A stretch of DNA of 64,000 nt from Amycolatopsis nigrescens CSC17Ta-90 (GCF_000384315.1 NZ_ARVW01000001.1:9035001-9099000), one strand, 5' to 3'. Shown: positions 36,678-46,292, numbered from the stretch's first letter. Made by a program: numbers and translations. The notes: a model not told the origin generated them from the letters alone.

Positions 36678-38651
36678 CTAGTCGACCACCAGCGGCACCA
36701 CCGGCGACGGGCTGTCGGACAGCGGGATCTGGTAGCGCTGCGCCAGGTAGGACGCGATGTCGTGGAACAGCGGCGCCGCCGAGTGCCCCGCCGGCAGGGT
36801 GGTGTCCGGTGCGTCCAGCCTGATGCCGACCACGAATCGAGGGTTGTCCGCGGGCAGCATCCCGGCGAAGGTGATGTTGTACAGCGAGTTGCTGTACGCC
36901 TTGGTCTTCGGGTCCACCTGCTGGCCGGTGCCGGTCTTGCCGGAGATCTGGTAGCCCTCCAGCGCGGCGGTGGGTGCGGTGCCGCTGTTCTGGCCTTTAC
37001 CCTTCTGCGCCACCGCGCGCATCATGTCCTTCACCGTGTTCGCGGTCTGCGGGCTGACCACCTGGGTGGTCTTCGGCGCCGGCTCGGGCACCTTGGTGCC
37101 GTCCGGGTTGACCTTCGCCTGGATGATCCTCGGCTCCACCCGCAGGCCGTTGTTGGCGATGGCCTGGTACATCCCGGCCATCTGCACCACGGTCATGGAA
37201 AGCCCCTGCCCGATCGGCAGGTTGCCGAAGGTGGTGCCGGACCACTGGTTGCGCGGCGGCACCGAGCCGGGGCTCTCCCCGGACAGGCCGATCCCGGTGC
37301 GCTGGCCAAGACCGAACTTCTTCAGCAGGTCCGCGTATTTCTCCTCGCCGACCTTTTGCGCCAGCAGCAGGGTGCCGACGTTGGAGGACTTGCCGAAGAT
37401 GCCGGCCGTGGTGAAGTTCTGCGTCCCGTGCTCCCAGGCGTCCTTGACCGTGTGGTCGGCGACCCGCAGCGAACCGGGCACCTGCAGGGTGGACTCCGGG
37501 GTGGCGACGCCGGAGTCGATCGCGGCGGTCGCGGTGACCACCTTGTTCACCGAACCGGGCTCGAACGGGTTCGACACCGCGCGGTTGCTCATCAGCTCCG
37601 GGGTGCGCGAGGCCGGGTCGTTCGGGTCGAAGGTCTTGTCGTTGGCCAGCGCGTAGACCTGCCCGGTCTTGCTGTCCATGATCACCGCGCTGCCGCCCTT
37701 GGCGTGCGACTTCTGCACGTAGTCGGCCAGCCTGCTCTGCAGGTCGTACTGCAGGTCGGAGTCGATGGTCAGCTCCAGGTCCGACCCCGCGGTGGCGGGC
37801 TGCAGGTCGCGCTCGGTACCGGGGATCACCACGCTGGTGTTGCCCTGCTCGGTGTCCACCAGGCGGCGCCCCGGCATCCCGGCGAGGTCGTTGTCCCTGG
37901 TGCTCTCCAGCCCGGCCAGGCCGTGCAGGTTGTGCTTGGAGGTGTCCGGGTCGTCCATCCGCCAGTTGGCGAAGCCGACGACGTTCGAGGCGAGCGTTCC
38001 GCCGGGGTACTCCCGCACGGCGCGCTTTTCCGCTTTGATCTCCGGGAAGTTGGTCTTGCCGGTGATCTCCTCGGCCAGCGAGGGCTCCACGTTGTCCACC
38101 AGGAAGGTGAAGTCCTGCTGCTTGTGGAAGCGCTCCAGCAGGTCCCGCTCGGTGGTCTTGTCGGGCAGCTTGGCGGCGATGAACTTCGCCGCCGCGGCCG
38201 CCCTGGTCTCGAAGTTCTGCCCCTTGGTCGGGTTCTTCAGCGCGTACTCGTCCCATTGCTTGCGCATTAGCCGCAGGTTCACCGACAGCGTGCGGGTCTC
38301 CACGCTGAACGCCAGCTTCGCCCCGTTGCGGTCCACAATGGACCCACGCTGAGCCGGGATCTCCAGTGTGGTGGTGCGCTGCTGCTCGGCCCTTGCCGAG
38401 AGCGCCTCGGCGCGGAAGCCCTGCACGTCCACCAGCTTCACCACGGCCACGCAGAGCACGCCGACCAGCAGCACCCGGACCACGGTGAACCGGCTCTGGC
38501 TGGTGCCGCCCTTCGGCTTGCCCATCGCGCGGCGCACGCCGGCGGTGTAGGTGCGCCGGCGTGCCTCGGGACGGCCGCCCCGGCCCGGGGTGGCCGTGGG
38601 CCTGACCGGCCTGGCCCGCCCGTTCTGCCTGCCCTGGTTTCCCGCCATCAC
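36678..38651 (-). CDS. ftsI: Septal penicillin-binding protein (PbpB/FtsI)
   Basis: Class B transpeptidase that cross-links septal peptidoglycan. The protein is 657 aa: basic N-terminus, one membrane helix (about 52-75), PBP dimerisation domain, transpeptidase domain with active-site SVNK (in FEPGSVNKVV), SSN (KSSNVGT) and KTGT (SGKTGTGQ). All three catalytic motifs are present. GTG at 38651 or the adjacent ATG at 38648; both overlap the ftsL-like gene by one to four bp. Confidence 0.97.
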   Translation of the reverse strand: MMAGNQGRQNGRARPVRPTATPGRGGRPEARRRTYTAGVRRAMGKPKGGTSQSRFTVVRVLLVGVLCVAVVKLVDVQGFRAEALSARAEQQRTTTLEIPAQRGSIVDRNGAKLAFSVETRTLSVNLRLMRKQWDEYALKNPTKGQNFETRAAAAAKFIAAKLPDKTTERDLLERFHKQQDFTFLVDNVEPSLAEEITGKTNFPEIKAEKRAVREYPGGTLASNVVGFANWRMDDPDTSKHNLHGLAGLESTRDNDLAGMPGRRLVDTEQGNTSVVIPGTERDLQPATAGSDLELTIDSDLQYDLQSRLADYVQKSHAKGGSAVIMDSKTGQVYALANDKTFDPNDPASRTPELMSNRAVSNPFEPGSVNKVVTATAAIDSGVATPESTLQVPGSLRVADHTVKDAWEHGTQNFTTAGIFGKSSNVGTLLLAQKVGEEKYADLLKKFGLGQRTGIGLSGESPGSVPPRNQWSGTTFGNLPIGQGLSMTVVQMAGMYQAIANNGLRVEPRIIQAKVNPDGTKVPEPAPKTTQVVSPQTANTVKDMMRAVAQKGKGQNSGTAPTAALEGYQISGKTGTGQQVDPKTKAYSNSLYNITFAGMLPADNPRFVVGIRLDAPDTTLPAGHSAAPLFHDIASYLAQRYQIPLSDSPSPVVPLVVD

Positions 38652-39373
38652 TGGCCTCCGGCCTGGTCCGGCTGCTGTCCCTCCGGTGCGGCCTGCGCCT
38701 GCGCGTCCGGCGCCGGGACGGCCGGCGCGTCACCCTCGATCGGCGCGTGCGCCGGTGGCTCCGCCGGCGGCGGGGTGGCCGGCGCGGGAGCCGCCGGCAC
38801 GGTCGCCTTCTTCGGCTCGCCCACCACGGTGGTGCTGCCGTCCGGGTTCACCACGATGCGCGCCGGGTCGCCGCCCGGCACCATGCCGAGCTCCTTGGCC
38901 TTCTGCGCCAGCGAAGAGGCCGACTCCTGCTTGGTGACGTCGCGCTGCAGCTGCTCGGCGCGTTCGGCGAGACCTGCGTTGTCCTGCCGGATGCTCTCCA
39001 GCCGGTAGGAGTCGGCAATCGCCTGAGTGGACAGCAGTAGCGTGGTGGCCACGCCGACGGCCAGCAGCCCCATCATGATCAGCACGAACGAGGCGCGCGA
39101 ACGGGGCCAGCGCAGGCCGAGCTTGGTGGTGGCGCGCTGCCTGGCCCGCTGCGGCTCGGCCACCGCACTGCGCTGCAGCAGTTCGGCGCGTTGCGCGCGC
39201 CGCTTGTAGGCCCGCTCGGCCGCGGTGGTCCGGCCACGCGAAGCCTCGCCGGCTCCCCGCCGCGGCCGCGGCGGGGCCGGTATCTCCTCGGTCGTGGTGG
39301 CGGCCGCCCTGGTCCGCTGCCGGGTGGCGCCCTGCTGCGCGCCGGCCTTACTGGCCCTAGTGGGAGCAGTCAT
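38648..39373 (-). CDS. ftsL: FtsL-like divisome protein
   Basis: A 241-aa single-pass protein: basic disordered N-terminus, one membrane helix (about 95-117), a leucine-zipper-like coiled coil ([20 protein letters not shown]) and a Pro/Ala-rich extracytoplasmic tail. Size is larger than E. coli FtsL because of the tails. It sits between rsmH and ftsI, where ftsL is expected, and overlaps both by 4 bp. Confidence 0.88.
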   Translation of the reverse strand: MTAPTRASKAGAQQGATRQRTRAAATTTEEIPAPPRPRRGAGEASRGRTTAAERAYKRRAQRAELLQRSAVAEPQRARQRATTKLGLRWPRSRASFVLIMMGLLAVGVATTLLLSTQAIADSYRLESIRQDNAGLAERAEQLQRDVTKQESASSLAQKAKELGMVPGGDPARIVVNPDGSTTVVGEPKKATVPAAPAPATPPPAEPPAHAPIEGDAPAVPAPDAQAQAAPEGQQPDQAGGQ

Positions 39374-40335
39374 TTCGCCGCCTCTCCGATTCGCTCGGCC
39401 GCACGCAGCCGCACCGAGGCGGCGCGCGGGTTCTGTTCGATCTCCGCGTCCCCGGCCTTCTCGGCGCCACGGGTCAGCAGTTTCAGCTCCGGCCCGTGTC
39501 CGGGCAGTTCCACCGGAAGCCCTTCCGGCGTCCGGGATTTCGCGAGTTCCGCGATGGCCTGCTTGACCACCCGGTCCTCCAGCGACTGGTAGGACTCCAC
39601 GACGATCCGGCCGCCGACGGCCAGCGCGCCGAGCGCAGCGGGTATCGCGTCGCGCAGCACGTCCAGCTCGCGGTTGACCTCGATGCGCAGGGCCTGGAAG
39701 GTGCGCTTGGCCGGATGCCCGCCGGTGCGCCGGCTGGCCGCCGGCACCGCGCTGTAGAGCAGCTCGACCAGCCGGGCACTCTGCTCGAACGGCCGCTTCT
39801 CCCGTTCCGCCGCGATGGCCTTGGCGATCCGCGGGGCGAACCGCTCCTCGCCGTAGTCCCGCAGGATGCGGATCAGGTCGCCCACCGGATAGGTGTTCAG
39901 CACGTCCGCCGCGGTCTGCCCGGTGGTCGGGTCCATCCGCATGTCCAGCGGGGAGTCCCTGGCATAGGCGAACCCGCGCTCGGTCAGGTCCAGCTGCATC
40001 GACGAGACGCCGAGGTCGAACAGGATTCCGTCCACACGGGACAGTCCTAAGTCGACGAGCACCTCGGGAAGCTGGTGGTACACCGCGTGTACCAGGCGCA
40101 CCCGGTCACCGTGCCGCTCCAGCCTGCGCGCCGAACGGGCCAGCGCCTCCTGGTCGCGGTCCAGACCGATCAGGTTCAGCTCGGGATGCGCGGAGAGCAG
40201 CGCGTCGGCGTGGCCGCCGAGGCCGAGGGTCGCGTCCACCAGTACCGCCCGGCGGTCGGCGAGCGCGGGGGCGAACAGGTCCAGCACACGATCGAGCAAC
40301 ACCGGCACATGCGCGGTTTCGCCTGCCACGACCAC
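39370..40335 (-). CDS. rsmH: 16S rRNA m4C1402 methyltransferase
   Basis: Methylates the ribosomal decoding centre. The protein is 321 aa with the SAM loop [15 protein letters not shown] near the start, [11 protein letters not shown] in the middle and [13 protein letters not shown] near the end. The GTG start at 40335 follows AGGGAAAGGGGG; GTG at 40329 is also possible. It is the second gene of the cluster after mraZ; a structured RNA lies in the intervening 220 bp. Confidence 0.95.
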   Translation of the reverse strand: MVVAGETAHVPVLLDRVLDLFAPALADRRAVLVDATLGLGGHADALLSAHPELNLIGLDRDQEALARSARRLERHGDRVRLVHAVYHQLPEVLVDLGLSRVDGILFDLGVSSMQLDLTERGFAYARDSPLDMRMDPTTGQTAADVLNTYPVGDLIRILRDYGEERFAPRIAKAIAAEREKRPFEQSARLVELLYSAVPAASRRTGGHPAKRTFQALRIEVNRELDVLRDAIPAALGALAVGGRIVVESYQSLEDRVVKQAIAELAKSRTPEGLPVELPGHGPELKLLTRGAEKAGDAEIEQNPRAASVRLRAAERIGEAAK

Positions 40336-40372
40336 ACCCCCTTTCCCTCCGTTCGACCTCCGGATGGAGGTA

Positions 40373-40470
40373 GGCGGATGCCGTCAGGTCCCCGCCCGCC
40401 CGCTGCGAACCTGGTGCCGGGGAAGGTGCACCAGGGCCAATGAGCGGACAGAGGCCTCACGGCATCCGCC
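40373..40470 (-). ncRNA. Structured RNA between mraZ and rsmH (mraW-RNA-like)
   Basis: On the minus strand, a long stem is closed by GGCGGATGCCGT (from 40470) and ACGGCATCCGCC (to 40373). It encloses a second hairpin, CCTGGTGC with GCACCAGG. It lies about 40 nt upstream of the rsmH start. Actinobacterial genomes are known to carry an RNA motif (mraW motif) in this position; identity with it was not tested. The pairing is seen directly; function as a cis-regulator is inferred. Confidence 0.6.
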
Positions 40471-40556
40471 ACCGGGCGTCTCCCACACCCGTCTTCCACC
40501 ACGACCGCAGGGGGACCCCCGCCCCCCGACGGCGTGGGTACGCCTCGGCCGTTCGT

Positions 40557-40988
40557 CTAGAAGACGCCCGGCAATACCTCTTCTTGAGCTTTCGCGTAGC
40601 TGTCTTCGTGTTCTTCCAGGTAGCCCTGCCACGCCTGGGCGTCCCAGATCTCCAGCCTGGTGATCGCACCGATCACCACGCACTCCTTGTTCAGCCCCGC
40701 GTAGCGGCGGAGCTCCGGAGCGATCGGGACGCGTCCCTGGCCGTCCGGTCGCTGTTCGTCGGTTCCGGCGAACAGGTACCGCTGGTAGGCGCGGACGGCC
40801 TCGTTCGTGAACGGGGCCTCGGCCACCTTGCGGGCCATCTGCTCGAACTCGTCGCGCGGGAAGACGTACAGGCAGTGATCTTGACCTTTGGTGACCATCA
40901 GCCCACCTGCCAGCGCGTCCCGGAACTTCGCGGGCAGCGTGAGCCGCCCTTTGTCGTCCAGCTTCGGGGTGTGGGTACCGAGGAACAC
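40557..40988 (-). CDS. mraZ: Transcriptional regulator MraZ
   Basis: DNA-binding repressor of the division and cell-wall operon. The protein is 143 aa with two AbrB-like MraZ domains; the start [20 protein letters not shown] is typical. GTG at 40988 follows GGGAGG. It is the first gene of the cluster. Four direct repeats 60 bp upstream (41049-41084) match the MraZ box type, so autoregulation is expected. Confidence 0.96.
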   Translation of the reverse strand: MFLGTHTPKLDDKGRLTLPAKFRDALAGGLMVTKGQDHCLYVFPRDEFEQMARKVAEAPFTNEAVRAYQRYLFAGTDEQRPDGQGRVPIAPELRRYAGLNKECVVIGAITRLEIWDAQAWQGYLEEHEDSYAKAQEEVLPGVF

Positions 40989-41048
40989 GGCCCACCTCCC
41001 TACCGAACCCGGTGATCCCACTGAGGTCGGCCACGGGGCTCCCTTCTG

Positions 41049-41084
41049 CCCCACTGGCCACCACCGTACCCCACTTTTCACCAC
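41049..41084 (-). promoter_or_regulatory. MraZ operator: four repeats at exact 10-bp spacing
   Basis: On the minus strand GTGGTG, GTGGGG, GTGGTG and GTGGGG start at 41084, 41074, 41064 and 41054, each 10 bp apart. The E. coli MraZ operator consists of TGGGN repeats with 5-bp spacers (10-bp period), the same geometry. It lies 60 bp upstream of mraZ. Confidence 0.8.
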
Positions 41085-41145
41085 GGTCAACCGGGAATGA
41101 CTGCCCTTACGGGCGAAGTTCCCGGCGTTTACGCAGGTAAGCGCC

Positions 41146-41333
41146 GTGGGTGGAAGTGGGGTGGAGGTGGGGGACGCCACCCAACATCCCCCACGTCGGG
41201 GGTTTCGGGAACCGTTTCACCGCCCGAAAAGTCCGACTCAGCCACTTTGGACGGCCACTGTGGGGCTTCGTGGGGCACTGGAGGCCCGCTCGTGGGGGAC
41301 GGTGGGGGGACGGTGGGGGGAACAGTGGGGAGT
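41146..41333 (+). promoter_or_regulatory. Further GTGGGG repeats upstream of mraZ
   Basis: The 354-bp gap 40989-41342 holds no gene. Beyond the operator it contains many more plus-strand GTGGGG/GTGGGT words, some in 10-bp register: 41146 and 41156, 41260 and 41270, 41292 and 41302. Others (41313, 41325) are slightly off register. They may extend the MraZ binding region or be a G-rich tract with quadruplex potential. The promoter of mraZ should be in this gap. Confidence 0.5.
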
Positions 41334-41342
41334 TGCGGAGGG

Positions 41343-42122
41343 TCAGGCTTCCGCGGCGATGTCGGCCAGCCTGGCCGCCAGCTTCGGGCTGTCCACCGGG
41401 GCGACGCTCACCCAGTCCCGGCCGCCCCTGCCTTCCTCGACCGTGCCGAGGTAGGCGCCGACGTCGGTGACGAACCAGCTGACTCCCCCGGCCCGCCGGA
41501 GCCTGCCTTCCTGGTCACGCACCCGCACCGAGAACTGGCCGGCGCCGAGCACCGGCCGCGCCTGGATGGCCAGCACTTCACGCAGCTGCTTCTCATAGGT
41601 CCCGGAGCCGGCACCCGCAGCACCTCCACCGTTTCCAGTGTTTTCGCCGCCGAACACCGGGTCTTCCACCGCTCCGTTCAGCACCGCGGCGGGCAGGCTG
41701 ACCCCGTAACCCGGCCCCGGCTCCAGCTCCGGCAGCAGGCCGACCACGGCGGAGTACAGCTCACCGTCCCGGATCGCGGACAGTCCGATGGTCTTGCTCG
41801 GCTGCGCGGCCAGTACCGCGCGCCTGCCCCTGGCCGCCGCCACCGCGCGCAGCGGCGACTCGGCGGTCAGGTCCGTCATCGCTTCGCATTCGACGTAGAC
41901 CGTCGCGGTGGCAAGGGTTTCCAGCCGTTCCGCGAGCACATTGTCCAAGGTCCCGCCGGTGACCAGCCCGCGCTCGGCGAGGTTGTCGTAGACCGACTCC
42001 CGGATCTCCACCCGCTCCTGCTCGGTCGAACCGACGCTGCGCACCAGCAGCGGCCCCGGCGGCACCCGGTGCCCGAGGTCCTGGCAGAGGATGTCGAACG
42101 CGGAGGCCGAGACGCGGATCAA
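41343..42122 (-). CDS. EspG-family ESX secretion-associated protein
   Basis: A 259-aa protein with an EspG-like fold (SAFDILCQDLGHRVPPGPLLV, then LATATVYVECEAMTDLT and C-terminal VSWFVTDVGAYLG). EspG proteins are cytoplasmic chaperones of PE/PPE substrates for type VII secretion. The start is taken as TTG at 42122, overlapping the PPE-like stop as TTGA. The local gene set (small PE/WXG-like, lipoprotein, PPE-like, EspG) supports this reading. No secretion ATPase is in the window. Confidence 0.8.
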   Translation of the reverse strand: MIRVSASAFDILCQDLGHRVPPGPLLVRSVGSTEQERVEIRESVYDNLAERGLVTGGTLDNVLAERLETLATATVYVECEAMTDLTAESPLRAVAAARGRRAVLAAQPSKTIGLSAIRDGELYSAVVGLLPELEPGPGYGVSLPAAVLNGAVEDPVFGGENTGNGGGAAGAGSGTYEKQLREVLAIQARPVLGAGQFSVRVRDQEGRLRRAGGVSWFVTDVGAYLGTVEEGRGGRDWVSVAPVDSPKLAARLADIAAEA

Positions 42123-42682
42123 GACGAGCCCAGCGCCGGCGGCGGGTCGAAGGACTCGCTCGGCGCGGCGGCCCGCAGTGCCGCGTCCCTGGCGTTGAGC
42201 ACGTCCACCGCCTTGGCCCTGGCCGCCTCCGCCTCGTCCCGGCGCGCGGCCATCGTGTCGGCAAGACCGGACAGCCACAGCAGCTTGCCGCTGGCCGCCG
42301 CCTCCCTGATCAGCTGGGCCGGGTCGTAGGGCACCGGCTCCGGCATCTCGGCCTTGGCCCTGGCCGCGACCCCGGCCTGCTGCCCGACCGAGTCGGCCAG
42401 CGCGAAGGAGACCTCGGTGGCGCGGCCGGACCAGCCCGCGGCGGCGGCCAGCAGCTCGCGCATCGCCTCCCCGCCGCTGCCCTTCCAGTCCTCTTCGCTG
42501 CGCGTCGAGATGTTGGTCAGCGCCTGAGCGGACTCGCGGAGCCTGGCACCGAGGCCGGCCCACTGCTCGCCGATCTCGCCGCTGGCCGCCGGGTCGTTGC
42601 CGGACTCCACCTCGGCCTTCATCGCCTCGTGGGAGTAGGACTCATACCGCCTGCTGGTGGCGGGCACCTCTCGCTGGCTCAT
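42119..42682 (-). CDS. PPE-domain-like ESX substrate
   Basis: A 187-aa helical protein with a long Ala-rich coiled coil. The motif EDWKGSGGEAMRELL carries the W-x-G turn of WXG100/PPE folds. It has no signal peptide. It lies directly upstream of the EspG-like gene, the usual chaperone order. Secretion by an ESX system is inferred. Confidence 0.7.
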   Translation of the reverse strand: MSQREVPATSRRYESYSHEAMKAEVESGNDPAASGEIGEQWAGLGARLRESAQALTNISTRSEEDWKGSGGEAMRELLAAAAGWSGRATEVSFALADSVGQQAGVAARAKAEMPEPVPYDPAQLIREAAASGKLLWLSGLADTMAARRDEAEAARAKAVDVLNARDAALRAAAPSESFDPPPALGSS

Positions 42683-42707
42683 CCACGGTCCCGTTTCAGA
42701 TCCGGTT

Positions 42708-43274
42708 TCAGGGCAGTTTCGGTTCGATCAGCTTCGCCACCGTGGTGGCCCGCTCGCAGGCCAGGTCGGTGTCGCTGAAGCTCGCGTTGTTCACGTCCAC
42801 CTGGACACTGGCCGAGTCGCCGGCGCCGAGCAGCACCGCGCAGGTGCCGTCTTTGGCCTGCCGATCGGCGACCTTGTACGCCGGGCGCTCGCCGATGGTG
42901 ACCTTCTTCCGGGTGCCCTTGTCGACCTTCAGGTCGGTCACTCCGGACTTGTCGTCCAGGGTGACGGTCAGGCCGAAGGTGCCCGGTGCGGTCCAGTCGC
43001 AGGCCCGCGCCTGGCCGATCGCCTTCTCCTCCCCCAGCGCCGGCAGCCCGGCCGTCGAACGGTCCACTGTAGACAGCAGGTCGCAGGGCCGCAGCGAGGA
43101 CAGCGCGGTCGGCGACGCCGGGGCCGGACTGGACGAGGCGGGCGGCGGGGTGGACACCTGCAGGGACGCCTCCGGCTGGGCGTTCTCCGGCGGGGCGTCC
43201 TGCGCGGCGGCACCGCAACCGGCGAGCAGCGCCAGGCCCGCCGCACCGGACAGCAGGCGTGCAGACCTCGTCAT
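42708..43274 (-). CDS. DUF3558 lipoprotein
   Basis: A 188-aa exported lipoprotein. The signal ends in lipobox LLAGC with the lipid-modified cysteine at residue 20. A Pro/Ser/Ala-rich linker follows, then a DUF3558 domain with several conserved cysteines (RPCDLL, ARACDW, DGTCAV, DLACER). It is anchored outside the membrane. Such lipoproteins accompany ESX accessory genes in this order; function unknown. Confidence 0.8.
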   Translation of the reverse strand: MTRSARLLSGAAGLALLAGCGAAAQDAPPENAQPEASLQVSTPPPASSSPAPASPTALSSLRPCDLLSTVDRSTAGLPALGEEKAIGQARACDWTAPGTFGLTVTLDDKSGVTDLKVDKGTRKKVTIGERPAYKVADRQAKDGTCAVLLGAGDSASVQVDVNNASFSDTDLACERATTVAKLIEPKLP

Positions 43275-43277
43275 CGA

Positions 43278-43628
43278 TCAGCCACCGGTGCATTCGACGC
43301 CGTCGGTGGCGTCCTCGTCCGAGGCCTGGTAGCGCCGCAACGCCTTGGCGATGTTCTGCTTGAGCCGTTCCAGCTCTCTGCCGAACTCGGTCAGTGACTC
43401 CACCGCGGAACCGCGGGAGCCGACTCCGTACTCGGCCATGAACTTCCCGATCTCCTCGGCATAGCCACCGCCGAGCGGCACGGTCCGGCCAAGCACCTTG
43501 GCATACCGGACCATCTCACCCACCACGTCCTGCAGCTGGCTGATCTGCTTGAACGCGTCGGCGGCCAGCTCAGGAGCCACTGCGAACGCCTTCGCGTCCA
43601 CCTTGATACCCGTGCTGCCTCCGGTCAT
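43278..43628 (-). CDS. Small PE/WXG-like ESX-associated protein
   Basis: A 116-aa helical protein starting MTGGSTGIKVDAKAFAVAPE. Two helices flank a turn with GKFMAEYGVGSRG, in the pattern of PE/WXG-type substrates, but no clear WXG motif is present. It is first in the four-gene minus-strand cluster with a 3-bp gap to the lipoprotein. The longer open frame upstream enters the promoter region. Confidence 0.6.
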   Translation of the reverse strand: MTGGSTGIKVDAKAFAVAPELAADAFKQISQLQDVVGEMVRYAKVLGRTVPLGGGYAEEIGKFMAEYGVGSRGSAVESLTEFGRELERLKQNIAKALRRYQASDEDATDGVECTGG

Positions 43629-43896
43629 CGCCCGCCGCACCTCTCCGTAGCCGACCGAATCCGTACCGGAGCATACGACAGAACCCCGGGTGAACGGGAG
43701 GACCCGGGCCGAACTGGGATTACGTCCCCCACATGGCGTAGCGGAAGGTCGTCGCTCCGAGTGATCGCGGGGTTCTCTCACCGAGTTCGCCAGAGTTTGA
43801 CACACTTCGTGGCAGGCTTACCGCCGCGCGGACGGCAAAACAACTCCAGGGTGCTCACCCCGCGCCCGGATTCAGGGCTTCGCCACAGGAGGTCGA

Positions 43897-45009
43897 GTGA
43901 CGTCGAGGACGCAGTCTGCAGTAGCCGGCGAACACGCCGGCGCGCAGGCGACCGAGCAGACGCCGTACTACCCGTCCGGCGCCGGCTCGCGCGGGACGGC
44001 GCCGGACGCGGCGGCGTCCCTCGACGAGCTGCACGACACCGCCAGGCGCATCGCGGCCAACGTGGAGCGCGTGCTGGTCGGCAAGCCGGACGTGGTGCGG
44101 ATGGCGCTGGTGACCCTGCTCGCCGAGGGCCACCTCCTGGTCGAGGACGTGCCGGGGGTCGGCAAGACCTCGCTGGCCAAGGCGCTCGCCAGGTCCATCG
44201 ACTGCACGGTGAGCCGGATCCAGTTCACCCCGGACCTGCTGCCCAGCGACGTCACCGGGGTGTCCATCTTCAACCGGCAGACCAACGAGTTCGAGTTCCG
44301 GCCCGGCCCGGTGTTCGCCAACATCGTGGTCGGCGACGAGATCAACCGCGCCTCGCCGAAGACCCAATCCGCTCTGCTCGAGTGCATGGAAGAGCAGCAG
44401 GTCACCGTGGACACCACCACCTACCACCTCGAAGACCCGTTCATGGTGATCGCCACCCAGAACCCGATCGAGATGGAAGGCACCTACGCGCTGCCGGAGG
44501 CGCAGCGCGACCGGTTCACCATCCGGGTGTCCATCGGCTACCCGGACCCGAAGGCCGAGCTGGCCATGGTGGACGAGCACGCCGGGCACAACCCCCTGGC
44601 AGAGCTGGAGCCGGTGTCGGACGGGTCCACCGTGCGGCGGCTGGTGAACGCGGTGCGCGCCGTGCACATGTCCCCCGAGATCCGCAAGTACGCGGTGGAG
44701 CTGGCCGCAGCCACCCGGCAGGTGCCGGAGATCAGGCTCGGCGCCTCACCTCGTGCCACCCTCCAGTTCGTCCGGGCCGCCCGCGCCCAGGCCGCGCTGT
44801 CCGGCCGCGACTTCGTGGTGCCGGACGACCTGCACGCCGTCGCGGTGCCGGTACTGGCGCACCGGCTGGTGCTGACCACCGAGGCGCATGCGGCCCGCCG
44901 GTCGGCCACCGACGTGGTTCGCGCCGTGCTGCACCGGGTGCCGGTGCCGCAGGGCAGCACCGGCCCGGCCGGTCACGGCGGCCAGGCCAACGGGCAGAGC
45001 CGCCGGTAG
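43897..45009 (+). CDS. MoxR-family AAA+ ATPase
   Basis: A 370-aa chaperone-like ATPase. Walker A GVGKTS is in LLVEDVPGVGKTSLAKAL, Walker B is VVGDEINRASPKTQSALLECMEE, sensor 1 ATQNPIE. MoxR proteins help activate or assemble partner proteins, commonly with a von Willebrand or DUF58 gene next to them. The GTG start follows CAGGAGG. It heads a three-gene operon with DUF58 and transglutaminase genes. Confidence 0.93.
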   Translation: MTSRTQSAVAGEHAGAQATEQTPYYPSGAGSRGTAPDAAASLDELHDTARRIAANVERVLVGKPDVVRMALVTLLAEGHLLVEDVPGVGKTSLAKALARSIDCTVSRIQFTPDLLPSDVTGVSIFNRQTNEFEFRPGPVFANIVVGDEINRASPKTQSALLECMEEQQVTVDTTTYHLEDPFMVIATQNPIEMEGTYALPEAQRDRFTIRVSIGYPDPKAELAMVDEHAGHNPLAELEPVSDGSTVRRLVNAVRAVHMSPEIRKYAVELAAATRQVPEIRLGASPRATLQFVRAARAQAALSGRDFVVPDDLHAVAVPVLAHRLVLTTEAHAARRSATDVVRAVLHRVPVPQGSTGPAGHGGQANGQSRR

Positions 45010-45017
45010 CGGCTGCG

Positions 45018-46292
45018 ATGTTGCGCTCGCTGTCCGGCCTCACCACTCGCGGCCGGTGCCTGCTCGCGGCTGGGGTGGCCGCCGCGGCCTGTTCGGTGAT
45101 CCTCAACGAGCGGGACCTGTTGCGGGTGGCCGTTTTCGTGATCGCGCTGCCGTTGCTGGTCGCCCTGTTCATCGGCGCCACCAAGGTTCGCATCGGCGCG
45201 GCGAGGCGCATGCTGCCCGGCCGCGTCTCGGTCGGCTCGCCCGGCGAGGTGCAGCTCGACCTGTGGCGCAGCGGACGGCTGCCCGCCGGCGAGGTGCTGC
45301 TCGAGGACGGAGTGCCGTACGCGCTCGGCGCGCGGCCCCGGTTCGTGGTGGAACGGCTGCCGCACGACCGCGCGGTTTCCCTGCGCTACCCGGTCCAGCC
45401 GGTGCTGCGCGGCATCCAGCAGGTCGGCCCGCTCCGCGCGACCATCACCGATCCGTTCGGCCTGTGCGAGTTCGAACGCGAGCTGATCGCGCATTCCCGG
45501 CTGATCGTGGTGCCGAAGGTGGTCGGCCTGTGGGGCCTGCCCAGCGGGGCCGGGATCGGCGCCGGCGACGACGGCAGCATCCGGCTGCACGCCGGCCAGG
45601 GCGAGTCCGACGTGATCGTCCGCCAGTACCGCCAGGGCGACGACCTGCGCAAGGTGCACTGGCGGTCCACCGCGCGCCGCGACGAGATGATGGTGCGGGT
45701 CGAGGAACGCCCGTGGCGGGGCGGCACCACGGTGCTGCTGGACCATCGCGCGGCGGCGCACCACGGCACCGGCCCGGCCGCCAGCCTGGAGTGGGCGGTG
45801 TCCTTCGCCGCCAGCGTCTGCGTGCACCTGCGCCGCTCCGGGCACCGGGTGCGGCTGGTCAGCGAGCACGGCAAGGCGCTGGCCGACGCCCCCGGCGAGG
45901 GCGGCGAGCACTACGACAACTTGATCCTGGACGCGCTGGCCGCCCTGCAACCAGCGCACCAGCGCGACGTCACCACCGGCCACGACCCGGCCGAGGGACA
46001 GGAGCTGATCGCCATCCTCGGCACCGTGAGCAACGAGACCGTGCACGAGCTGGCCCGGTTCCGCCCGCGCGGCATCCGCAGCCTCGCGGTCCTGCTCGAC
46101 ACCCCGGCCTGGTCCGGTGGCCTGAGCGCGCCGGAGCACCGGGCCGCGGCCACCGAGGAGTCGGCCGAGCTGCTGCGCGCGGCGGGCTGGGGCGTGGTCG
46201 TCGCCGCCCCGGACACCCCGATGCCGCAGGTGTGGGCCGAGCTGTGCCGCAGCGCCGCTGGCCGCGGCACGCTGATCGGCGGCGTGCTGTGA
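45018..46292 (+). CDS. DUF58 domain protein
   Basis: A 424-aa protein with two N-terminal hydrophobic helices (about 9-50) and a cytoplasmic/VWA-like part. The DUF58 signature YRQGDDLRKVHWRSTARRDEMMVR is clear. It is found with MoxR in many bacteria; role uncertain. The stop overlaps the next gene as GTGA. Confidence 0.9.
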   Translation: MLRSLSGLTTRGRCLLAAGVAAAACSVILNERDLLRVAVFVIALPLLVALFIGATKVRIGAARRMLPGRVSVGSPGEVQLDLWRSGRLPAGEVLLEDGVPYALGARPRFVVERLPHDRAVSLRYPVQPVLRGIQQVGPLRATITDPFGLCEFERELIAHSRLIVVPKVVGLWGLPSGAGIGAGDDGSIRLHAGQGESDVIVRQYRQGDDLRKVHWRSTARRDEMMVRVEERPWRGGTTVLLDHRAAAHHGTGPAASLEWAVSFAASVCVHLRRSGHRVRLVSEHGKALADAPGEGGEHYDNLILDALAALQPAHQRDVTTGHDPAEGQELIAILGTVSNETVHELARFRPRGIRSLAVLLDTPAWSGGLSAPEHRAAATEESAELLRAAGWGVVVAAPDTPMPQVWAELCRSAAGRGTLIGGVL

